Below are positions 35,435 to 47,084 of a DNA stretch of 64,000 nucleotides, in pieces. This stretch comes from Pyxicephalus adspersus. Lineage: Eukaryota > Chordata > Amphibia > Anura > Pyxicephalidae. The notes under the pieces were generated by a model. It saw only the letters and a program-made list of their open reading frames with translations. It did not search any database and was not told where the DNA came from. Position numbers and translations under genes: made by a program. The stretch spans positions 42,843,040-42,907,039 of the forward strand of contig NC_092869.1 in NCBI RefSeq assembly GCF_032062135.1, given 5' to 3'. Position 1 is the first letter of the stretch; the number at the start of each line of letters is the position of its first letter.

Positions 35435-37985
35435 GTGATCTTTATGAAATCTGTGGGTGATCTCCATGGGATTTCTGTGTGATCTGTATGGAGTCTTTCT
35501 GGGATCTGTGTGTGATCTGCATGGAATCTCTCTTGGATGTGTGTGTGATTTGCAAGAATCTCTCTGGGATCTGTGTGTGATCTGTATGGAATCTCTCTGC
35601 ATGGAATCTGTCTGGGATCTGTGTGTGATCTGCATGGAATCTTCCTGGGATCTGTTTGTGATCTGCATGGAATCTCTCTGGAATCTCTGTGTAACCTGCA
35701 AGGAATCTTTCTGGAATCTTTGTGGTCTGCATGGGATCTCTCTGGGATCTGTGTGATCTGCATAGTATCTCTCTGGGATCTCAGTGTAATCTGCATGGAA
35801 TCTCTTTGGCATCTGTGTGTGATCTCTATGAATCTCTCTGGGATCTCTATGTAACCTGCATGGAATCTTTCTGGAATCTGTGTGATATGCATGGGATCTC
35901 TCTGGAATCTCTATGATCTGCATGGTATTTCTCTGGGATCTCTGTAATTTGCATGGAATCTCTCTGGGATCTGTGTGTGATCCTTATGAATCTCTCTGGG
36001 ATCCCTATGAAATCTCTTTGGGATCTGTGTGATTTGCATGGAATCTCTCTTGGATCTCTGTGATGTGCATGGAATCTCTCTTGGATCTCTGTGTGATGTG
36101 CATGGAATCTCTCTGGGATCTGTGTAGGATCTGCATGGAATCTCTCTTTGATCTGTGTGTGATGTGCATGGAATTTCTCTGGGATCTGTGTGTGATCTGC
36201 ATGGAATCTTTCTGGGATCTCTGTGATCTGCATGGAACCTCTCTGGGATCTGTATGGAATCTCTCTGGGATCTGTGTGTAATCTGCATGGAATCTCCCTG
36301 GGGTCTGTGTGTGTTCTGCCTGGAATCTCGCTGGGATCTGCATGGAATCTCTCTGGGAGCTGTGTATGATCTGCATGGAATCTCTCTGGGATCTGCATGG
36401 AATCTCTCAGGGATCTGTGTGTGATCCGCATAGAATCTCTCTCGGATCCCTGTGTAATCTCTAATATTCTCTCTGGAATCTCTCGCGGATCTGTTTGTGA
36501 TCTCCATGGAATCCCTCCTGGATCTGTCGGTGATCTCCATGGAATCTCTCTGGGATCTGTGTGATCTGCATGTATCTCTTTTGGATATCTGTGTAACCTG
36601 CATGGAATCTCTCTGGAATCTGTGTGTGATTATTATTATTATTATTAATATTATTAATAAACAGGATTTATATAGCGCCAACATATTATGCAGCACTGTA
36701 CATTAAATAGGGATTGCAAATGACAGACTAATACAGACAGTGATTTAGGAGGCGAGGACCCTGCCCCAAAGAGCTTACAATCTAGTAGGTGGGGGAATTT
36801 CACACACAATAGTATGGGAGATATGTAGTGGTGGGAAGTAATGAGGGTTTAGCAGACAGAAGAAGACGGGTAGGCAAGTTTGAAAAAATGGGTTTTGAGT
36901 GTTCTTTTAAATGAGCAGAAAGTAGGAGCAAGCCGAATAGGACGAGGAAGACCATTCCAGAGAGTCGGGGCAGCTCTAGAGAAGTCTTGGAGCCGTGCGT
37001 GTGATGAGGTTATGAGTGAGGAAGTCATTAGTAGGTCATTAGAAGAGCGGAGAGAGTGGCAGGGGGAGTATTTTTTAACCATGTCAGAGATGTAATGGGA
37101 CAATAACTGTGTAGGGATTTAAAGGCAAAGCACAGTGTGATCTGCATGGAATCTCTCTGGGATCTATGTGTGGTCTCTAATAATCTCTCCGGAATCTCTC
37201 TGGGATCTGTGTGATCTGCATGAAATCTCCCTTGGATCTCTATGTAACTTGCATGGAATCGCTCTGGAATCTGTGTGATCTGTATGGAATCGCTGTGTGA
37301 TCTGCATGGAATCTCTCTGGGATCTGTTTGTGATCTCCATGGAATCTGTGATCTGCATGGGATCTCTCTGGAAATCTGTGTGATCTGCGTGGAATCCCTC
37401 TGGGATCTGTGTGATCTGCATGGAATCTCTCTTGGATCTCTGTGTAACCTGCATGACATCTCTCTGGAATATGTGTGATCTGCAAGGATTCTCTTTGGGA
37501 TCTGTGTGTAATCTGAATGGAATCTCTATGGGATCTGTGTGATCTGCATAGAATCTATCTGGGATCTGTGTGATCTCCATGGAATCTATCTTGGATCTCT
37601 GTGTGATGTGCATGGGATCTCTCTGGGGTTTGTGTATGATGTGCATGGAATCTCTCTGGGATATGTGTGTCATGTGCATGGAGTCTCTCTGGGATCTGTG
37701 TATGATCTGCATGGAATCTCTCTGGGATATGTGTGTCTGTATGTGATCTGCATGGAATCTCTCTGGGATCTGTGTGTGATCTACATGGAATCTCTGGGAT
37801 ATGTGTGATCTGCAGGGAATCTTTCTGGGATCTGTGTGTGATCTGCAGGGAATCTTTCTGGGATCTGTGTGTGATCTGCATGGAATCTCTCTGGCATATG
37901 TGTGTGATCTGCATTGAATTTCTCCGGGATCTGCATGGAATCTCTCTGGGATCTGTGTGTGATTTGCACAGAATCTCTCTGGGAT
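35435..37985. repeat. 2-kb 33-bp satellite array interrupted by a LINE
   Basis: Dozens of copies of a unit of about 33 bp (31 in some) containing GGAATCTCTCTGGGATCTGT followed by GTGTGATCTGCAT. On the minus strand this encodes an 11-residue repeat, SHTDPREIPCR-like, and stays open for hundreds of codons. The array is split at 36631-37134 by a LINE fragment. It lies immediately upstream of the first coding exon of noxred1. The protein-like frames are read as by-products of a repeat whose unit is a multiple of three. Confidence 0.95.
36631..37134 (-). mobile_element. LINE 3' fragment (L2/CR1-like)
   Basis: On the minus strand the fragment encodes the end of a non-LTR retrotransposon ORF2, with LWNGLPRPIRLAPTFCSFKR and KTHFFKLAYPSSS, then a 3' UTR ending in GTTGGCGCTATATAAATCCT and a TTAATA/TAA microsatellite tail. 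GTGTGAT flanks both ends (36624-36630 and 37135-37141), but that heptamer also occurs in every satellite unit, so it is weak evidence for a target duplication. Confidence 0.85.
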
Positions 37986-38231
37986 TTCTATGTAACAAGC
38001 CATTAGTTGTGAAAGCCCTTTAAGATGCAGTAAATACTTTTTTTGTAGCAGTTCCACTCTCTTCCTCTGGGGCATTAAGCAGCCCCTCAAACCTCCAGAA
38101 TTGGGGCCCCTAGGATCTTGTGATGACACGCTCTGATCAGGGGCCACCCAGTGCCCTGTATCCCTGGTGCCTACATGCTCTGAAATAGCCTCTTCTTCAA
38201 GTGTTGGTGCCCGATGGGAGTTTGCACTCAC

Positions 38232-38471
38232 CGTGACTCCTGGAATTTGTAGTTCTTCTGGGCTAAAGATTAGACGTTCCGCACCCGGCTTCCATGGAAA
38301 CGGCGGTCCGTCACCCTGACAACGAACCTGTTGAACGCCCGCCCTAAGTAGGAAGGGGCAACTTCCTACAGCCAATCCAAACTGAGTAAAGTCGATTTGA
38401 CCCTCCCCGCTCAGTAATGCGTTTGGCAAATCTTCCAGTATGCAGCGTGCACGGTTTCCGGTCTGAGCCAT
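38232..38471 (-). other. Possible noxred1 5' exon with open frame
   Basis: On the minus strand an ATG at 38471 opens an 80-codon frame that runs to a good donor (CACG|GTGAG) at 38232. Joining it to the acceptor at 35380 shifts out of the noxred1 frame and soon meets a stop, so it is more likely a 5' UTR exon than a coding one. I recognise no domain in it. Confidence 0.4.
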
Positions 38472-38814
38472 ATTTGTACTGATAACGATGGCGATCATGG
38501 CGGGAGGACATGACGTGAGTTCTGATTAATTTTTGTAACTGATGGAACTCATTACCGTTACCAATAACAAGCCACCCCTCCTCACAGACATCATAGTGAT
38601 TCTTGTTGCTACATATAAAGTTTATTGAAATACTACAAAACAATGGAGGGTTTATCATTACCCTGTTGGTGTATCGCGTCCCCTATTGGGGAGATTTCTC
38701 TTTACTTCCTGTCCCAGAGCCAGAACAGGAAGTGTCAGAAAATCAGCATCTTCATTTCTTCACCCTGATCATAGAAGTGTTCCTGGGTCTGGTGGCTCCT
38801 GCTGAGTATGCCGG

Positions 38815-38880
38815 GTCATTAATATTATTACTAAACAGGATTTATATGGCGACAACATATTACACAGCGCTGTACATTAC
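38815..38880 (-). mobile_element. Short LINE tail
   Basis: The minus strand reads TGTACAGCGCTGTGTAATAT followed by a GCCATATAAATCCTG-like end and a TTAATA-type tail, matching the 3' end of the longer LINE copies in this window. Confidence 0.7.
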
Positions 38881-39020
38881 TGGGTGGACTCGGCCTGTAA
38901 TTGCCCCCTGACCACCAAACCCAGGGCACCGCCACACCCCCTACAGGAAATTCACAGTCCACGATTCACCCCACCCCAAGAAGAGATGACAGAACACCGA
39001 TCCTCCATACAACAGAAGAC

Positions 39021-39026
39021 TTTATT
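39021..39026 (-). terminator. vipas39 poly(A) signal
   Basis: Plus-strand TTTATT (AATAAA on the minus strand) begins only 25 bases past the vipas39 stop codon, so the 3' UTR would be about 45 nt. Confidence 0.55.
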
Positions 39027-39050
39027 AATAATTAACTGCAGTGACGGGGC

Positions 39051-39233
39051 TCAATTTTTCCAGCGGATTTGCTGCAATCAGAGAGAGAGAAACCAATCAC
39101 ATGACTGACAATATTCCTGCCATATTATAAATTATAATGGGGAGGGGTCTCCTGTAACCCGTCAACCCTATATGTCCCCCCCACTTCCATTAGTAGATGA
39201 GATAATATATAAATATAGAGTCTTGAGACCTCC

Positions 39234-39270
<37 letters not shown>

Positions 39271-42200
39271 GTTCCTACAGTCACCTCCACTCACCGTGTT
39301 GATGAGAATCTGGTCGATTTTTTCTTCGTCTGGGGATCCGCGCTCCACCTTACATCGATAAACCATCAGCTGCTGGCGGTCCTTCAGGTCTCTGTACGTC
39401 TGCCAGGAAAGAGAGAGAAGGAGGGAAGTAGAAGGGATGGTTATGCATCTCAAATCTACAGGACCCCCCCCCCCCATGCACCCACCTCCTCATAGTAACT
39501 CCCCCAATGCCACTGAACAGGTGAAGGCCACCACAATAGGGTGGGGAGACGAGCAGGCGTTATACAGGAGCAGTGCAATTACTAATGGATATGATCACCT
39601 GGTATATAAATGGCCCAAACAGGAGATTATTATCATTCCCGATCACTAGAGGGCGCTCTGTACAAAATAAAGGATTTTTTACAGTAAAAGCAGAAATATA
39701 AAAAAACAGCTCCTGGTGCTGAATGTGTTTCTAATTGTAGAGAATATATTTGCTCATGATATTTAGAGGAATAACTAGAGATTGTCAATGTGTGGAACAT
39801 CTGATTAGGGGATCAGGAAAGAATCTTTCCCTTTTGGACCATGCTTTATAAGGGTCAGTGAGGAGGTGACACTGCAATGACTTTAGCCTGCGGGTCAATG
39901 TGCTGTCTCACTGCGCATAACGTTCTAGGCCCCCCACCTCTTCCATCTGGTGACACTGAGCTCTATTATACATGCTTCCATTAAGCAAATAGAGAACTGT
40001 GCTGGACTGCCCCTGCTGGTCCATCTATACAATGACATCTCCTATTACTCACATCAATCACAACGTCATGGCACTTGTACTTTGTACCCAGTGATATTCG
40101 GGTTTCCACGTCCTCCACCAGCCGGATGTATTCCTGCAGAATCTGTGGGATGAGATAGTAGTAATGTGATCTGTAGAGATGGAAGGAAAGTACTCAGTGG
40201 GAGTATGTCGGCTCTATACAGCTCACCTGAACTGGGGCCCCATGCTTGTGTAAGATCTCCACTACTCGGTGAAAGCCGACCGGCGCTTTCTTTTTGGTGT
40301 AACCCAGCCAATTCTATAGGAACAAAGGAAATGTCATTATTGTAGGAGCCAGAAACTCAGCTGGGGTCAGCTTCACCCCTCACATGCCGGCCTGAAGGTT
40401 AAAGCTGACTAATATTAATACTCCCTGAGAGATCCAAAAAAACATTGAAGCCAATACTGAAAAGTTGCAGCTCTTCTCAGTCATGTGACCAGGCTGATGT
40501 GAGGACCCACCCTGCTGATTGGATGACTACGCCCCCATGATCCTTTGGCAGACCATTGTATCATTGCATTGAGCTAATAAAGGTATTTTAATTCTAATGG
40601 AGGATACACTGTGACCTCTGACCTCCAGAAGCCTGTAGAATGGGAGGTGACCTATAGCGACCAATAAAATTCCCCATTCTCAATCAGCCTGTAGAACGCT
40701 GATGCACATTGGTCATTGGTTGTCATACAGAATACACCGGTGAGTCTGCTCCAAATAATCTCCACCCAAAAATTACACACAGTCTTTGTTCCCTGCAACA
40801 TGGCCAACATGTCATGTGATTGCTCAGGAAAGGAGCTTACTGTGATACTGTGCAGTGTTACCCATGTTTCTTACCCCACACCATTGCTGGTCACATGACT
40901 TCACCTACCACCAATGCTATGCTCTGCTGGCCCAGGTGCTAACAGCACATGAGTCTGTCTTGCTAGAAATCAATGATGGCAGCCAATAGTCGAATGTCTT
41001 ACTAATGGAAGCCAAGTTTCTGTCTGCTGGTTCCTGGCTTGGACTAACTGCTTCCTGAATTCCCTTGAACAGTAAGTGTTGTAGGTAGCATTGGAGGCTG
41101 CAAGTAAAGTGAGGCATGCTGGGATGGGCACAGACCTTGGTAGTAAAAAGGGCATCTACGTCATTCCATGCTCGCAGCTTGGCCCGCGCTGCCAGCGCCG
41201 TGAGAATGTACAGCTTCTCGGGGATCTGTAACAGTCATACAGATAAATCAGCACATTACATGGGTGAGCAGTACAGAATATTCCAAACAGACAAGCAAAG
41301 CCTCATCAGTCACCTTGAAGGTCTTCCGGAGATTAGTAGGACTGCTGAAGGTTCCCTATGTGAGGAGAAAAATCAAAATTGTGAACCCTGAAGACTCCCC
41401 TGATACATCTCACCCCACCACCGTGGCTTACCTCGCCCTCTGTGTAGTGGTAGATGCAGGAATAGAACAGGGTGGTGACCAGCGGCATGAAGAGCAGAGA
41501 AGATTTCCTGGGGTGTCTTCGGAAGACTTCTTGTCCAGAGGCCTCCAGGTGTTTATCATTGACCTAAAATCCACAGAAGAATCAGAGAGGAACTCAATGC
41601 ATTACTGAATCCACCAATGAGACATTACAGAACCAGCATGGAATGTGAGGAGATCCACCCATAATCAACAAATACAACCCTGACCGAGGGAACCAACCAC
41701 AAGTATCTCACACCGTTAACTGCCCCTACAACACACTGACACTGTACAGGGGGAAGTATGCTGTGGGGGAAGACATGGACACACACAGCAAAGGACTAGA
41801 CATGTTCACTCAGATTTGGGACACATGAGAGGTGTCCATACGCAACCAGGGGAACACAGGATGGGCGTCCACATGCAGCAAGGGGAACACAAGACCGGCA
41901 TCTACACCCAGCCAGGGGAGCACAGGAGGGTATCCACAAGCAGCCAGGGGAACACAGGACGGGTATCCACAGGCAGCCAGGGGAACACAGGACGGGCATC
42001 CACAGGCAGCCAGGGGAACACAGGACGGGTATCCACAGGCAGCCAGGAGAACACAGGACGTGTATCCACAGGCAGCCAGGGGAACACAGGACGGGCATCC
42101 ACAGGCAGCCAGGGGAACACAGGACCGGCCTCCACACGCAGCCAGGGGAACACAGGACCAGCATCCACACGCAGCCAGGGAAAAACAGGAAGTGTATCCA

Positions 42201-45200
42201 CATGCCACAACGGGCATACATTTGCAGCAGCACTGCCACAGAAACACAAGACAGGTGTCAACATGTGACCCTGGGAAAAGTCCTGACCTCGATGATGATC
42301 TGCCGCTCCAGCAAGGTATAATGGTCCTGTACTTGGGTTGCATCTTCCGGGGAGAAGGGGAGGCTGGAGGGGAACAGACATGGGTGAGTGTTCACTGTTG
42401 TCTCCATCTATGAACATAAATCCACCAATAGCTGACACAACATCAGGCTGCTGGATTGTCTATGGAATCATCATACAAAGAACAGGGAACTCCAACCACA
42501 AGCCATAGTTCAAGTATTGTTGGAATCTGTGGGGGTGAAATCCCAAGCAAATACCCCAGCCATACTATTTACACACACCTTTCTGTGCACAATACCAAAT
42601 AAACAGAAAACTCCACAAACCTAATACAACCCCTAAGGGGTCATCAGGGGCAGCTGGGGACTCACCTGAGACATTTACTCTTCAAGAAGTCTCTGCGTTG
42701 CTCGGCATCCGCAATATTCAGATGTTCCCGATATTTACACAGCTGTGGAGAGACGACCTTCTCTGAGACCATGAAACAACCAGAAATGGCGGCACTCCCA
42801 CCTACCATAAGTACTTACCGCCAACTCTTCTGTCCACTCCAGATACCTGAAATAACCAACAACGAGTCAGCAAGTGAGACCAAACCCAGAAAGCATATTT
42901 ATTAAGGGGGAGGCTGGAGATGTAAACCCTGATGAACAGGGCCCCTTGAGGTTTTGTCTTTCTCTGGATGGATGAGAGTGTCACCCAGATGACCAAAGAG
43001 TTTCAAACAGTGTGCAGCCCAGCCCGAATCTCATTCTACACATCATATATATCGGCTGGGAACATGAAGCAATTATTCTGCCTCTGTCATTGGTTGGTGG
43101 TTGTCACCAATTCCCCTACAAAGTGAAAAGGCAGATCAGAGCGTTATGGTAAGTACCATTAACACAACCTACCTAAAGAGCTCCAACAGCAGTTGCTGGT
43201 CCATTGTCTCCTTCAGGAAATGAATGAAGTGTCGCAGGGCCTCCTGTCTCTCCTTTAGCTCCCGGAAGAGAATCTCTGTGTGCGGAACAAAGACATTAGT
43301 ATAAGGTCAGTCACTGAGCACAGGCAAGAGACGAAGAAACACCTCACTATGGTCACTTACCGGAATGTAATGTCCTTTTCAGGAATATTAACACCTGCAA
43401 ACATGAGATAAAACATGACAGTCAACAATCAATCATCCTTCCTCAATAACGCTCCTCTCCTGAAATACTCTGCTCTGCAGGAGGATTCTGCTCCTTCCTC
43501 TATAAATCCCCTCTTCTGAAATACTCTGCTCCTTTCTCTATAAATTCCCCTCTTCTGAAATACGCTGCTGGAGGACTCTGCTCCTCCTCTATAACTCTCC
43601 TCTCCTGAAATACTCTGCTCTGCTGAAGGACTCTGCCTCTTCCTCTATAACTCTCCTCCCCTGAAATACTCTGCTCTGCTGGAGGACTCTGCTCCTTTCT
43701 CTATAACTCTCCTCTCCTGAAATACTCTGCTCTGCAGGAGGATTCTGCTCCTTCCTCTATAAATCCCCTCTTCTGAAATACGCTGCTGGAAGACTCTGCT
43801 CCTCCTCTATAACTTTCCTCTCCTGAAATACTCTGCTGGAGGACTCTATTCCTTCCTCTATAACTCTCCTCATCTGAAATACTCTGCTCTGCTGGAGGAT
43901 TTTGCTCCTTCCTTTTTAACTCCTCTCCTGAAATACTTTGCACTGCCACTAACTCAGTAAGTGTTGGACCTTTGCAGAGAGACTGCTTTTCTCACAGTTA
44001 ACAGGGGCCCTTGTCTGCATTATGCTGGCACTGGACAGGCTCTCTATTTGAAAAAAACACACTATAAGACATTGCACATCTCATTGTATTGTGCCTAGAA
44101 CGTACTTAGCCAATTTACACTATGAGTACAGCTGCCCTTAAACATCCCATTATTTCTTATCTTCTGAAACCCCCAGAGGTCTATTATTAAAGCAGTGAAT
44201 CTGACATTCACAGAAACATTCCCTGGTGTCAATTCAATCACGGACACTGAAACACATGTCCCTGGAAGAATCTCAATCAGAGATAATTTCAGTAAATGTC
44301 AGATTAATATTAATAATAATATTTTTAACTGGTATTTATAAAGCACCAGCATATAAAGCAGCACTGTACAATAGGGATTGCAAATGACACAGACAGTGAC
44401 AAAGGAAGAGGAGAGGACTCTGCCCAGCAGAGCTTACAATCTAAGAGTCTGATATGAAGTAGATGGCCCATCATCTACTTACAGCTGTGATGACATTTCC
44501 ATCATGAAGTCGGACGGCTTCATCCAGTAGTTGCAGCTTGTCTTTCAGTGAGCGGAACCTCTCCAGGGAGCAGACCTGGCAGGAACCAAACACACAACAT
44601 TTAGGACCCCCAGCAGTGCCTAGGGTGGAATATTATACAATAGCCCTGATCAGTGATTATGTTTTCTGTTATCACTATATAGATTTTGTTTGTGTGTTGC
44701 GTCCATTAAGATTGTGTTGTGTCCATGCAGTTGTGTGGGATGTTCCATCTATTTTACAGCTACTGTAAAAATTCACAGGGACCTTCTCCTATCCACCATA
44801 TCTTCTGGATTCCCAGGGACCTTCTCCTATCCACTGTATCTTCCAGATTCCCAGAGACCCCCTTCTATCTACCATTACTTCAGGATTCCCGGGGACCTTC
44901 TCCTTTCCACTGTATCTTCCAGATTCCCAGGGATCTTCTCCTATCCACTGTATCTTCCAGATTCCCAAGGCCCCCTCTCCTATCCACCATATCTTCCAGA
45001 TTCCCAGGGATACCCCTAGTATCCACCATACCCTCTGGATTCCGAGGGACCTTCTCCTATCCACCATATCTTCTGGATTCCCAGGGACCCCCCTCTCCTA
45101 TCCACGATAACTTCCAGATTGTCAGGGACGCCCCTCTCCTATCCACCGTATCTTGGATTCCCAGAAAACCCCTTCATATCCACCATAACTTTCAGATTCT

Positions 45201-45204
45201 CAGC

Positions 45205-45235
<31 letters not shown>

Positions 45236-47045
45236 ACTCCCAAGCCCTCCATGTTTTCCGGGTTCTTAGGGCCCCCCCCCTATCCACCTTATTTTCCATG
45301 TTCTCAGGAATGCCCCTCCTATCTACCAACCTTAACTGACCTTCATACTGCAGACTGAAATCCAGCCAGTGACAGTCATTATGGAGTCTTTGCAATTCCA
45401 CTAAAAATGTTTTTTTTTTTTTAACTCCTGCAGTCCGTGGGGATAGAGTCAGGAGCTCCACAGTTTTTTAATGCTGCTTCTGTAGCCATTACAAAAGAAG
45501 TGGGCACAGAGAGTAAAAAAGACAGGCCCCCTTCCCACAATATCGCTTTGTAAAAATTATTTATTTTACTATGAAATGTACATGACATGTATGTATATAA
45601 ATGTATAACAAAAAGATGTATTAAAAGTTTTTTTTTTCTTCTTTCTCCTGCGAGGAGACCAGACAACAGAATGTACCTTTCCTCTGCTCATCCTCCGCAC
45701 TGTATCTTCAATGCTCCACTCTCCGCTGTAATCCTGGAATACATATTGCAAGGTCAATGTTCTCATTTATGACATCTCCAACCCAGTGGCCTCCATTATA
45801 CCCAGAGGTCTCAACAGCTTTCCCCTTACCCAGAAGCCTCCACTCCCCCTGCCTAACCCAGAGTTTCCCACTGCCTCTGTCTATACAAAGGTCTCTATTG
45901 CCCAACTGCCAGCCCCTCTAGCTATATGCCCCTACAACTTCCCCCTATAGGAAGAAGCCCTTGTCCACCTACACATTACCACTTTCCATCATCCTACAGT
46001 ACCTGGTATTCAGATCTGGGTTTCCGCAGCTCTGGAGCATAATGTCTGTTGCTCGTCTCTAGAAAAGCTGGAGGAGACAAGTGACGAAATTGAGCAAATA
46101 GTCAGCACTGGCTAACACCACAAGACAGGAAGGAAAAGTGATTTACCATCAGACAGCGACTGTAAACTGTTCTGCCTGGACTTTCCTGTAATGGACAGAG
46201 ACAGCAGGTGACAATACATTCAATACCCAACACAATCCAAACAGGAAGAAAACGAGAGATATGGCTCACCTTTAAAGAAGTTGCCCAGGGAATAGGAGGA
46301 CACCACAGGTTTGGGGAAGGGGTAGGAAGACGACTCTGACCGAGTTTTGTCAGTTCCTGGAGTCCTTGCGTCCAGCCCTCGGCCTGTCGATGAGGTCTCT
46401 TTAATAGACCATGATATACCTGACAAAGACAAAGAGCAGGTGGAACGGAAATATGGAGAACGGTATTAGAAAAGGGGTTATACCAGTCCGTGTTAAGATT
46501 CAGCACCTTGAAATTCAATTTATCAATGCAGGATTGTATGTAAGCAGATAGATGGGTGCTGCTTCCTGTACAACAAGATGGGAGCCCCACTTCTAGGATA
46601 CCAACATGGGAAGAACCCTCCCATCATACCCCTGTGTCACCTCACAGATACTCACTCCCCACCGGTTCCCCAGTCCAGGTGAATTTGTCCCAGTCTTCAT
46701 CATCTTCATCCACAAGGGCTTTTAAGCTGTTCACAGCACGTTTCGAGTCTTTCAGCTGGAAGAACAAGAAGCAGTGAGGCCACAATCCAGTACAAGTGAT
46801 ACAACAATACTGGAACGTGAGTTTTCTCGCTACAGGGATGGACAAGTCAGGAAAGTGGACGAGGAAGACACCGGGCTAGGGAGAAGAATGAGATAGGTGA
46901 GGGGGGGAGATATGGGGAGTCCAAGGTGACAACAAATCACTTTCCACATTACCTGGGACAGTCCATCCTCATCCTGATCATCAAAAGTGAATGCCTTAAA
47001 CTTGGAAGCATTCCAGTAATCTTCATCCTCCTTTGCCCTGGACAT
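39051..47045 (-). CDS. vipas39: VPS33B-interacting protein (SPE-39 homologue)
   Basis: VIPAS39 (VIPAR) binds VPS33B in an endosomal tethering complex needed for apical sorting and lysosome-related organelles; loss of either causes ARC syndrome in people. Exons: 47045-46953, 46755-46656, 46419-46270, 46185-46147, 46058-46003, 45733-45677, 44575-44483, 43394-43361, 43275-43173, 42846-42819, 42742-42666, 42363-42288, 41563-41432, 41355-41314, 41225-41136, 40313-40227, 40142-40053, 39399-39295, 39071-39051. They join in phase to 490 aa (human 493). The N-terminus has [14 protein letters not shown] and the acidic [10 protein letters not shown] stretch, then GEPVGSISWS. The middle and C-terminal parts form the helical Vps16-like region, for example LITLFYS-type helices and [16 protein letters not shown]. 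The last exon encodes only QIRWKN. Several introns are filled by minisatellites. Confidence 0.95.
39235..39266. repeat. Poly(C) tract, 32 bases
   Basis: A run of 32 C residues at the 3' edge of the vipas39 intron next to the exon 39399-39295; the assembled length is unreliable. Confidence 0.95.
39644..39656 (+). promoter_or_regulatory. CTCF-like motif
   Basis: CACTAGAGGGCGC is a near-ideal CTCF core, in a vipas39 intron. Confidence 0.35.
41870..42205. repeat. 33-bp minisatellite in a vipas39 intron
   Basis: About ten copies of ACGGGTATCCACAGGCAGCC followed by AGGGGAACACAGG. Because the unit is 33 bp, long open frames with 11-residue repeats appear on both strands. The array lies between exons 42363-42288 and 41563-41432 and shows no splice or protein signature of its own. 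Confidence 0.93.
43455..43945. repeat. Tandem repeat, about 57-60 bp unit
   Basis: Eight or so copies of a unit containing CTCTCCTGAAATACTCTGCT and GGAGGACTCTGCTCCTTCCT. It lies in the vipas39 intron between 44483 and 43394. Confidence 0.9.
44308..44460 (-). mobile_element. LINE 3' tail
   Basis: Minus-oriented copy of the LINE 3' UTR: AGATTGTAAGCTCTGCTGGG, then the GTACAGTGCTGCTTTATATG variant, with a TTAATA-type tail at 44308. It lies just downstream of the vipas39 exon 44575-44483. Confidence 0.75.
44765..45200. repeat. Tandem repeat, about 38-40 bp unit
   Basis: About eleven copies of a unit such as GGGACCTTCTCCTATCCACC followed by ATATCTTCTGGATTCCCA, in the vipas39 intron between 45677 and 44575. 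A poly(C) run of about 27 bases follows at 45208. Confidence 0.92.
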
Positions 47046-47084
47046 CTGGAGTGTAGAGAGACACCGCGGTAATGTCACCACCTG

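Larger units (their letters stand above)
38485..39050. other. Region between noxred1 5' end and vipas39 3' end
   Basis: It contains a possible divergent plus-strand start (ATG 38488 or 38497 followed by a donor at 38515), a minus-oriented LINE tail at 38815-38880 (TATATGGCGACAACATATTA) and the very short vipas39 3' UTR. No other exon was recognised. Confidence 0.5.

Noticed and set aside
38232..38471. Coding first exon of noxred1
   Set aside because: Splicing it to the next acceptor at 35380 shifts out of the noxred1 frame and meets a stop; the protein starts well at ATG 35360.
37164..38498. A 444-codon minus-strand open frame
   Set aside because: Most of it is the 33-bp satellite. Only the first 80 codons are unique, and their donor site at 38232 argues that they end there.
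41796..42438. Long open frames on both strands (150-190 codons)
   Set aside because: They are products of the 33-bp minisatellite in a vipas39 intron.
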